Source of the DNA: Trichostrongylus colubriformis
Taxonomy: Eukaryota; Nematoda; Chromadorea; Rhabditida; Trichostrongylidae
NCBI GenBank assembly: GCA_963978905.1
Contig: OZ022256.1
Location: forward strand, 1,409,501 to 1,473,500
Direction: 5' to 3'
Length of the DNA stretch: 64,000 nt
In this document: positions 1 through 16,200 of the stretch, piece by piece
Position numbering within the stretch: the first letter of the stretch is position 1
Layout of the letters: every line of letters starts with the position of its first letter
Notes under the pieces: generated by a model
What the model was told of the DNA's origin: nothing
The model's input: only the letters and a program-made list of their open reading frames with translations
Database searches by the model: none
Program-made: the position numbers and the translations under genes

Positions 1-183
1 CCTGTACCCAGCAATACCATTGAGGTCCCCGTACACTACAATATCTGCGAACGTGAACATTCCACTGTTAGCCGCATAAGCGAACCGGCCTTGGTGACAC
101 TCCCCTTCTCACGCTCCTAGTCGAATCTTATCAACCATTATCAGTTTGGATCACCCACTATTAATGTCCCCGTCCCACTCTGC

Positions 184-616
184 TTAAAGGAATCGTCCAC
201 GGAAAATGAGTTTTTGTGTTACCCATATGTTTATGTTGTATTTGCCTAATATTGACCTTATGCAAAATTTTACGCGAAAAAATGTGAATCTGGCTGAGAT
301 ACAGCACCACAAAGTGCGGTCCCAGTGGGCGAGGCCACCGTGTAAAAGCCTCGTCCCGTCTTCCGCCGCCGTTGGGCACGGAGAGTGGGACTGTTTACGT
401 AACATTCTGTTCCTACAATGCGTCTCCGACCACGGCGGACGCGGTACGAGGCTTTTACACGGAGGCCCCGCCCACTGGGACCGCACTTTGTGGTGCTGTA
501 TCTCAGCCAGATTCGCATTTTTTCGCGTGAAATTTTGCATGAGGCCAACATTAGGCAAATACAACATAATTATACGGGTAATACAAAAACTCATTTTCCG
601 TGAACGATTCCTTTAA
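184..616. mobile_element. TTAA-flanked fold-back MITE (family A), full copy
   Basis: The left arm (about 184-372) and right arm (about 435-616) are long, imperfect inverted repeats. Both outer ends read TTAAAGGAATCG toward the inside, so TTAA stands at each edge. A TTAA target is the signature of piggyBac-type transposition, and a non-autonomous piggyBac-like origin is an inference from that alone. No transposase is encoded. The open frames on both strands mirror each other because of the palindrome and are not genes. Related copies lie at 35183-35595 and 37632-38060, with end fragments near 838-895 and 39478-39532. Confidence 0.75.
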
Positions 617-837
617 AACCTATGAGTGTCAGGCGAAAGGCGAAACGGATTCGGTGACATTCCCTTCGAGGTTCATTATAAGCTCTTGTCAGCTGCTATC
701 ACTTGCAGTCCACCACCGCTTGGGTTCCCTTACCACCCCTGTATCATCTGTTAATTCAGGGTCCCTGCTTTACTGCGACGTGAGATATGACTTTCGTGAC
801 AGGCAGATGGACACACACAGACATACTAAGTGAATTG

Positions 838-895
838 TATATACTAGGATATATAGGTAACAGAGAAACTAATTTCTCCGTGCGCTATTCCTTTT
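838..895. mobile_element. family A end fragment
   Basis: A short stretch (GGTAACAGAGAAACTAATTT, then a CCGTGCGCTATTCCTTTT-like end) matches the outer part of the TTAA fold-back family. No partner arm is present, so it is a truncated remnant. Confidence 0.45.
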
Positions 896-1129
896 ACGCT
901 GGTAAAGCCATGTGGAGAAGCGATGCAATCTAAGTAGTTTTTCGTAAAAGCACACAAATACCTGATGACATATTGATGAAGTGGACGTCATAGAGGTGTC
1001 ATATCCTCTAGGTTCTTCCGTTTCATTTCTCAGAGGCACTCCAACAACGCTGAATCACATAATGAGTTTAGCTTTAGATTCAGGTGAGTCCCGAAGGTTG
1101 GAGGATTTGGTCGGGCTGTAAGAAACTAT

Positions 1130-1310
1130 CCTATGGGATGTGTGTCGTTAGGACAGCATTTCGCGGAGTGCAGCATCCGACCTGATGAGTGGGAACTATT
1201 ACATCTGTATATAGCTAGTAATCACTTCAAGGTCCAAATACATACGGCACCCTCAGTCGCACACATCGCTTCGCCGCGTTGCGAAATCTGCCCTAAAAAT
1301 ACCCTAACCT
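1130..1310. repeat. dispersed GC-rich repeat ending GCGTTGCGAAATC (family H)
   Basis: The block contains GTCCAAATACATACGGCACC followed by CGCCGCGTTGCGAAATC. The same GGGTCC/GGACCC-plus-GCGTTGCGAAATC combination recurs near 9700-9870, 16900-17120, 50700-50870 and 51130-51600. The copies are diverged and no coding content is visible. Confidence 0.45.
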
Positions 1311-3000
1311 CCTTGCCCCTTTTAGCACATGGAGGCACAGTTCTGAATGCCTTTTTTTAGATCGAGACGACCAGCTGCTTCGATTTGCCAGGGCGAGTTT
1401 TGCGTGAGAACAAGTTGGGTGATCAACGTCGTACGACAACACAGGCATCATCACTCGAATTCTGCTACTATTAATGTACATTGTTAAAGAATAACATCTT
1501 CTGATTGGTCCGGAATGTTCCTCGCTACAATTTCTGATCTTGCGTTGATGAATATTCGAATTTGTCAAACGAACGCTGAAAAAGCAGACGTAGTGTACAA
1601 AAATGAAGTTGAGGCCAACAGGCACACCAATGAAGAAAAAAACTGGAAACGATATTGAGAATGCGTTAGTGGTTGCACTGGGATCGAAGAATACTTAAGG
1701 AGTTTTCTTATCGCCGCACGGAAATTGTACATGGGAGCCGAGGCGGCGTCGCGAACGCGCTAGGCATGGCATTTTTGAGACGAGCGTGCGAAATGAATCA
1801 CTCGGCGCGGCATCGCATCGGCTCCTCGATCTGCGAGCTTTGCTATATCGATTGCATGCTTCAAATGGACCCTTTCTGGACACCCGGGGTGGAGATCGAT
1901 TGGTTGAATTTCGCGCGACCGCCTGCGGCGAGCGGCGCGGCGTGTACGAGTCGTTTAAAATTCTGCTCAAGACAATGTGCTGGTACCGTAAGACACCATT
2001 AAAGGTCGGCGAACTGCCGAAGCTCTCAACTTGCTATCTTTAAAGGTCCCTTACGGTATCAGCCATTGCGTCTTTAACGGAATTCCAAACGGCTCGCACT
2101 GACGGCGCCGCGAGTGAGACGCCGTGAAGCGAAAATTCGACTAATCGGCCCTCACCCGGACTCCCGCAGGGGCGAGAAATTTGATGTTTTGGAAGGTAAC
2201 TGATGCTCGTGTTAGTGGATCTGCTTCTTGAAGCTGTCCGATTTCCAGGCTTCAGCCTACTTACTTATTCCACTTTTGGATGCTTGAAAGAAGTGGACAA
2301 GGGATGCATTTTCCTCTGAGCGTGCCAGTAAATGGATAGATCATTCACAACATTGACAGAAGACTCGTCTTTGAGTGCCTATTGTAGCGGTTCGTTTGAG
2401 CAAGCCCGCCTGGAGGGATCCGAGCGAGCAAAAAGGCAAGTGCAACACTCGAAGTGGACATAACCAGCAGAAAGGGGGGGAGCCTTCCCAAAATGGGCTG
2501 GTTCTTGTTGAATTCGTCTTTTTTTAGACAGTATGTACAAATCCAAATACAAGGTGGGAGGTACACAATGGAAGAGGCAAAGAGTGTGGAGCTGTATATC
2601 GATGTAGCGTATAGAGGAAAAAAGAGACGGTTATTCGCGGAAGAGAAGCAGAGGTCTAACAACAAGGAATAGGTCGGCAAATTTCGCGAGGGTGTTTATC
2701 AGGACACTCGAACTGGGCCACTGCGCCACGCGGAAGCCGCTAAAGTGTGATGAGTGTCGCTGTTGGTCACGTTGTGAATTGGTTGCGCGCAAAGGGGGGG
2801 GGGGGTGGTCGCTGTCAATTACAATCACCTAACCCATTTCGAGTATCCTGACATACACTCAACTCGCATTTTAGGGGCACAAGCAACCTAAGGCTCACTT
2901 TCAAACTCGAATTTTGCTCGAATCATCTCGTTGAACTACCGCAGTCATAATTTAAAGAGAACGTGTCCTTCCATTTTTAAGATTTCATTCATTACCCCTA

Positions 3001-3173
3001 AGGCCGCGTTCATAGCCATCGTGATTGGTGCATCGGCGCATCGGCGAATGTGCACAGGATACACATTGATTACAATCAGACGCTAAGGCGTGGCTAGGCG
3101 ATCGATGACTATCTTTAAGTACATTCGCCGATGCGCCGATGCGCCAATCACGATGGCTACGAACGCGGCCTAA
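3001..3173. mobile_element. fold-back MITE, GGCCGCGTTC-terminal family (family B)
   Basis: The outer about 55 bp on each side are inverted repeats beginning AGGCCGCGTTCATAGCCATC and closing with the complement ending GAACGCGGCCTAA. The arms carry an internal repeat of ATCGGCG. The flanks are consistent with a TA target. Many other elements in the window share these outer bases but have different arm sequences. Confidence 0.75.
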
Positions 3174-3773
3174 CTGTGAATTCGAACAGATTGGGAAACC
3201 TACGAAAGCGGTAAAAGGTTAAAGGTAGGGATGCTGAAAAAGATCTCAAAGCCAACTGCTAACCAGTGACATTTGGATAGGCGTGTGGCTTATTATTTAC
3301 TATCCAAGTAAAGCCATCTTTGAACACATTTGGAAGATTGATTGGATATCGACAAGTCAGCGTTTTGAGAAGTTCGAGAAGCTCCTAATTCGGCCTCGAC
3401 TCAAGGGGACACAGGCTCTCGAAGGATCTGACTAAAGTCCCACCCACTCTGTACCATAAAACCGTCCGAAAATTTGAACTGCCGCGCATCACAGTAGGAC
3501 GCCAGATCCGTGCGGGGCACTGACATGGATTCTTGGCGGAATCTTCTCGTACCGCCCGCCACCCGGCGCCGCGAGTTGATGACTGAGCGTTTGTGGTTTG
3601 GTTTTGCTGCCAGTCATCGGCTTTTTCGGGTTTAATTAGAAATCGTTTTTGATTGTGATTAGCGCTATCTGGCAGGCAAGTAGTTCCACTTTGTGTGGAT
3701 TTCATTCATTTGTACTGTTTCAGTTCAGGCGGCTCAACCGCACACGTCCGGGTCCTTTATTTCATCTTTCACA

Positions 3774-3781
3774 GTTAAATA
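3774..3781 (+). other. trans-splice acceptor / 5' UTR of let-70
   Basis: CATCTTTCACAG ends at 3774, seven bases before the ATG at 3782. This is the usual arrangement for spliced-leader addition in nematodes. A second good acceptor, CTGTTTCAG, ends at 3723, so a short upstream non-coding exon is an alternative. Confidence 0.5.
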
Positions 3782-9964
<6,183 letters not shown>

Positions 9965-10231
9965 CCGTCGCAATGCTTGAACGTTTTGTAAAAAAGAACC
10001 TGTTCAATGTCTCCAATCCCCAACATGTCTTTTGTGTTTCGTTCCGCATGCTTTTCTTTTATCGTCCGGTTTCCGTACCGTAATCTATTTTTTCGGAAGC
10101 GTTTCAAGAGATAAATTTTTCCTACCATGAGTCGTTTTGTACACTTCAATAGTGATGGTTACCCTTCCATAGTACACATTTTACGGCAATAGAAAAATGG
10201 CATGGAATCAGGTGACGCATTATTGGAATTT

Positions 10232-10247
10232 TCCAGACGGAGTGCAC
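10232..10247 (+). other. trans-splice acceptor and short 5' leader of atg-7
   Basis: GGAATTTTCCAG ends at 10236, eleven bases before ATG 10248. The acceptor is textbook quality and lies about 270 bp after the let-70 stop. An upstream in-frame ATG at 10197 would add 17 residues. It lies before the acceptor and would not be in a message trans-spliced here. Confidence 0.55.
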
Positions 10248-13200
10248 ATGTCGCACTCATCATTTGTGCCTTTTGGTACATTTATCGATACAACATTTTG
10301 GGCAGAGTTGAACAGAAGAAAGTTGCATGAGTGGCGTCTTGACGAGACTCCACGGAAAATAAGTGGACAGTTCTCATTATGTGAGTTAGTCGTCGTTATT
10401 GATCAGGGACGAATCAAAATTCGAGAACTTGCCTGGAAAAGTTATAAAGACGGTTGGAGATGAAGGGTGACGCGTGGCTGGAGGTGTCGAATGATGCACT
10501 GTCACGCTTATGTGAGGTAGGGATGGGATAGGGGCGAGTTCTGCAGTAGATCCGTTTCCCAGTGGTCCTAGGAGTAATGGAACCTCAAATGAATTAGCAT
10601 TAAGGGGTCAAATAAAGTCGGGGGGGGGGGGGGGGAGAAACACAAAATTTCCACCGACGTCAAAGCTTCCTTCCTTCCCTAGGCTTAGGCTTAAGCAGAT
10701 GAGGCCTATGCTTTGACAGATGCTTTTTCATGTGGTAGGGGAGGGAGGAAGGAATCAATTAACCGAAGCCTAGGTTGGGAAAGGAGCTCCGACTCGACGC
10801 AAACTTGCCTCTTTCCCTCCCCCCCCCCCCCCACCCCCCGCCCCCTTCCCGACTTTATTGACCCGCAGTAAGTTATGTGCTTGTCAAGTAGCCGGAGTGA
10901 CAATTGTTATGATCGAGAATCAGAGGAATGGCTCATCTAACATCGTTTTCACGCAGTGAACCCATTTGTTGGCTGAAGAAACTTTCTCGCGCTTTGGATC
11001 CTTGCCCCGCCTCCCTATGTTCAGTCAAAAATTTTCATTTCTCCTGGTCTCTATGCTTTGATACTCCATGGCTGTGTTACCATCCATGATACCTCCTTTT
11101 ACTTATATAGTCCCGCAATATGTAGTTGAAAGCAGTAGCTCGTCTTTTTACCATGGGAATTGTCCAATGTAAAATTTGGAGAGGGTGTACAGGTCGAGGT
11201 TACATTGGTATATAGCAACCGCTGAGTCCTTCGCGGCTAACTTCCGTGCCATTTTCAGTTGATACGACAGGGGATGAATGTCGATTATCTCTCAGTCACG
11301 AAAGCTTTGAGCCTCCATCTCCAGGAAGCTATTATGGCAGTATAATTTTGCTGAACACCCTGGAAAGTTTCAAAGGATTGGATCGAAGGACGCTACTTCA
11401 AGAAGAAGCATGTAAGGTGCGATTTCACTTCTTCTGAATTAGCACAGGATGCGTTTTTTGCTTCACATTTCTCCCATGTTTCCCACATTGACCGCTAGTC
11501 GGATGTCAGACATCCCAGTTTTACCATTACTGAAAATAAATTTTAGTGAATTAGTAATTAGTAGTAGGTTTTAGAACCTTGTCCTGAACTTGTGAGATAA
11601 AATCACAAAATTGCTTACGGATGTCGGCATTTCCTTCCAAATCATATTTGTATTATTGCGTCTAAATGAAGACTCACCCGGAACGAGCTCGGCTCGTTTT
11701 TCTCGCGAGAGTCCAGCAATAAAAAGGGGAAGGGTGATCTTTGCTGTAGGAGGGTCCGAGTCATCCGTAATTGCTATGATCGGTAGTGTCTTCTTCCAGG
11801 CTGTTTTATGGGAATATAATTTTCGTGAATTCAGGTTTGGCAAAGTATCGAATCAAGAGAATGGCTGTCGTATCCGGAACGGTTGATTTCATTCGTCTTC
11901 ACGGTATATGCTGATCTCAAGAAGTTTCATTATTACTATTGGAACTGTTTTCCCGCTTTGTGCTTCCCCGAGAATATAAAACAGGAGGTTGGTTGCACTA
12001 GTAATGACTGGTTACTTTTTCTGACCCAGGATGGTAATGATAAAGGTCTGAAGCAATGTTGCATTCACATATAATCAGTAATTCAAGCATATTAATAGAT
12101 TTCTATTGAAGGTTTTCAAGGATAGCCATGTATGAGGAGCCCGTTTACTTTTTTTGCCGGTGGTTTCGCCGATTTTACTGTTTTGGATGAGTCTGGTTTT
12201 GTTTGCTTCCATGTCTGGGGTATGGGGTGATATAGACGTGGTGGAAGGGCGAACGAGTCCCACACCATACATTCATACGAATTCATGTAATCCAGGAAGA
12301 CGTGGGTTTTCGTCTGAGCCTGGCTGGGAAGAAGCTGCGGAGTGGCTGGCCAACTCCCGCAGGCGAGGTCTAGGATCACTTTGGAATTCGTTCAATCAGC
12401 ACGAAGCATCTTTCTCTCTGAATTCAGGCGAAAATCCATAATCTTTGAATAAATTTATGTACCACATGTACGGTTTGCTATTAACACATCAGTCAGTGTG
12501 CCTTGTTACTGTTCAGCATTCAGAAATGTTCCCTACCCTCCCACTTATGCCCATTCCACCTACAAATATTACTACGTGACCGGGCGTCACTGCGCATCCA
12601 AGTGCTTTATAAAATTTATAAGGGCCTCGAAATATCAATCATATTCCAGTATGTGTGGACCCAAAGGTAAAACGTCGTGTGCCATTAATTTATCATCTCC
12701 ATCCCAAGAAATTGCTTTAGAGCTTAGGATTAGAACGATGATCCCTTTTTCTGTGAACGCTTTACTAGCCTTTTATAAGAACTACACATTGCACAACTTT
12801 GGTTGCATGGCCTATGCTTGAGAGAACCATCAGCGTAAAGAAGTGACGACATACAAATAAAATAAAGAATTCACGGGCGCTGATGATTGAGCTCTCTTTT
12901 ATTCGCTTCATTTCAGGTTCTACCTGTTCCTGATGATGGTAAATTAATGCGATATTTCGACGATGCAGAATCTTGCGTGTTTCTGTTGGACTCCAAAGGA
13001 AATTGTCGATCTTTACAGGAATTAGGTGGTGTTGAAGATGCCGCAGAGATAAAGGTACGTGAAACATTCATTCTTACTGAAGGCGATTGACCTCTTTTAA
13101 ACTCATCGTGTCAGCCCGAGTTGAAGCATCCTTGCTGTGCATTTTTTGTTACTTAACAACGGGGGTCGAACTTTCGTCTTAATAAACAGCATTGACGCTC

Positions 13201-16200
13201 AGGGAGTGGCTGGAATCTGACTGAGTCGAAGGGTATGAAGCGCCTTAATGAACTATTTGTATCACCCAGAGTGGTGAAAGGCGAATGTTGGATGTGTTTT
13301 TTCAGGTAGTTTTTGCTGATCCATCACCAGTGGCTGACTGTGCAGGATGGCCTCTCCGAAATATTGTGGCGGCGGTCGCGTATATGAAAAAATCATGGCG
13401 GTGGTGTTCTTTCGTTTCGTTGAGAGGAGGAGGTGATTTGAAAGAATTCAAGATCTCATGGGATGAAACTGAGGTTATTTTTCTAAATGGCTCATGAAAA
13501 GACTATTTAGCACTTCGCAATTTAAAGCTATGTTCTTTTCCATTTAACTAGAAAATTTCTATAGGGTACAGTTTGCATTGCTACATCATTGCTATAGTAT
13601 TGGAACTCAAAAACCTTCAGGTGACTCGAACGCCTGCAAGCGTTGGTTGGGAAAGAAACACGCAAGGGAAGATGGTCCCACAATTTGTAGATATGCGGAA
13701 GCAATTTGATCCCAAAAAGTAAGTTACTGTTTGCTTACCAGTATTTGATTGCATGTCATATTTCGTTCGTTTCCGGTTGATGGAACAATCAGTTGGGCTC
13801 AATCTTTCTCTGATCAAGTGGCGATTGGTTCCAGAGATGAAATTGGAGCGATACACATCTCTCAAGGTGCAATATTTTGTTATTAGTTTTCACTTTTTTT
13901 TTACTTTTTCATGCTGCTGTTTTCACTAATCAAAAGCTATTTGCGACGCAATTGTAAATTGCTGCAGGTAGCGCTCGTACAACGGCATCGCTGAGTATGA
14001 ATGCATAAGGCTGCGTTCATTGCGTAACCGACGTCGGCACCGGCGGCGTCAAAACAATGCGCTCCACGACGGAACCGGCAGCAACGGCGTCAATCTGATA
14101 ACGCGCTCTAGTTATAACGACCCATAATAAGTACGATGGTCATGGCGAGGGCCAGCGAATTCGAATCTTGGCGTCATCAGTTCAGTTCCATGCTGTAAGC
14201 CCGAAACAGTACCGCTCAGGTCGGCGGAGATTTGATGGGTAACGGGTTTACAGTCGATTTCGTGGGAGTTGTTTATTGTCTTATAGGTGGATTTGTAGAA
14301 TGGACTCTTTAATGGACGTCAATTTGCGTCATCTGAACGTGTGATACGAGACCGTTGTGATCAACTGTATGCTTTCGGGCGTGTGCAGATATGACAGCGA
14401 ATCGCGTGGCCGCCCGCGGCGGGACATGGCAGCCTTCAAGCGAGGCAGTGTGGCTTGAGTGGAAGCGCAGACGTGACGCAGTCACGCTCGGCCGGCTCTT
14501 AAGGGCAATCGATACGGCGAGTCGTACTGGTGGCGCCGCGAAGCGATTCGCTATCGTATGTGCACACATCCGTATGCTTTCTGACTCACTCTGCTCACGA
14601 TAACGTCTCGCACATTTTCGTCATGGCCAAGCTTGCTGCTAGTTTTCATTTTTTTTAAGACGAGGGTAGTGACTGTGAGGAATGTTGGACTTTATATCGG
14701 AGGGTCGAAGCAACTCACAGAAGAAGCTTAAGCATTGCAGACACGATCGAGAAGGGTAATCGTTGTTGAATAGTCTGATAGATTCGAAATGACTGCCATG
14801 GCATGTCAAAATTGCCAGTCTTCCCTCGGCCTTGTTGATATGTCCCATTTTGTGCTACGTCGATGGTCTTTCGATTGCTGGATAGAAAATATTGGGGAAA
14901 TTCTGAATGTTGTAAATTTGTGAGGGGACCAGTCGAGGAGCAAACTGCAATTGGTTTAGATTTAATTTTGCAGTACTAGTTTTTAATCATCGGGTAAAAG
15001 TCATGATGGGTTGAAGTCTCCGTCTGGTGTCATGTTGCTCGTACTCTCATAATAGGTCCTCAGGGAGCTACTTCAATGCCGCACTGAAATATTTCATCGG
15101 TTCATCTCTTTCGAGGGGGTGAAGATGAGGATGTGAAACGGATGCGTGCGTATTTGGTCACAAGGATCATTGCGAAAAATAAGACTAGGAGGGGAGTGGT
15201 ATTCCCTCAGCTTATGAAGACAGTGCGAAAATTTAACAGAAATTCGCTTGCGGCTCAAAACGCGACTTTAAGAGGAGGCGAATGGCATTTTCTTGTTAGT
15301 TCTTGCTCTCTAATGAGAGTTCTATTTTTTGGAAGGCTTTAAAAAAGCATGGGCTCTCGCAGATCACTTTGACAACACTATTCGCGTGGCGCAAAATTCC
15401 TTCAATTTCTGTGTGGAAGTAGGATGCGTGGCGCATTCCGAGGAACCACTGACCTTTTTGTCATTTGTGAACTTTACTATGCAATATTTGGAAATAGTGA
15501 ATTGTTTGAATTATGGTTTTTAAACTTTCTCTGATCCGTCATATCTTTGAATTTTTTATCATAATAATCTTTATGCACATTAAGGTACTTATCCTCGGAG
15601 CTGGCACGCTTGGAAGCAATATAGCGCGATGTCTGATGGCTTGGGGTGTGAAGAAGATCACCTTCGTTGATAATTCCTTCGTGAGCTATAGTAATCCAGT
15701 AAGGTTAGTTTCATAGTTCTCTTCGTTAGAATAGCGGTAGCGGTTCTACGTGGCACCTCAGGGGGTGGCCGATCCTTCTCACGTTTTATGGCAATGAATG
15801 AATTTTAATGGTTTTTTTGGAATTGCTCGTTTCCTCAGCTAGTGTCTGGGTAAATACACATTCAAAAAACTGGAAAAGTTCATGTGTGAAAAAAGAGTTG
15901 GTAGCTGCATCTCCCTTCTCATTATACTACTTCTCGTTTTCTTTCATCTAATAGAAGTTTAACACAGGGAGACGTAGGTGCTATACTAGTAGAGGGGGGG
16001 GACAACTTGAACTATTGAATGTTGACCAGTAACATTAGCCTCACAAAATCATGCATGTATACTCCATTTCGGAGCACCCGATAGGGCGTGGCTTGCGGAC
16101 ATGGGTGAGTGGCGAGAGTGAGAGTGTGTGGCGGGGTGAGAGAGTTCGACACACTCTTACCCAAGTCCGTAGGCCACGCCCTATCAGGCGCTCCGAAATG

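Larger units (their letters stand above)
1..3774. other. upstream repeat-bearing intergenic DNA
   Basis: No gene could be recognised before let-70. The stretch holds a TTAA-flanked fold-back element (184-616), a fragment of the same family's end (about 838-895), a copy of a GC-rich repeat ending in GCGTTGCGAAATC (about 1130-1310), a poly-G tract near 2797-2809 and a fold-back element at 3001-3173. A GC-rich block at about 1680-2040 is open in several frames on both strands. It shows no clear splice sites or recognisable protein, so I do not call a gene there. Confidence 0.6.

Noticed and set aside
184..616. Opposed 136-codon frames on both strands
   Set aside because: They are mirror images generated by the palindromic arms of the fold-back element and start and stop at its ends.
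10197..10247. Upstream ATG giving a 17-residue longer ATG7
   Set aside because: A strong TTTTCCAG acceptor lies between it and the ATG at 10248, and family members start close to the FVPF motif.
11810..11886. Frame [15 protein letters not shown] as an atg-7 exon
   Set aside because: The conserved VWQSIES follows the next acceptor (GAATTCAG, 11834) in another frame and joins exon 2 in phase. The upstream frame is intronic.
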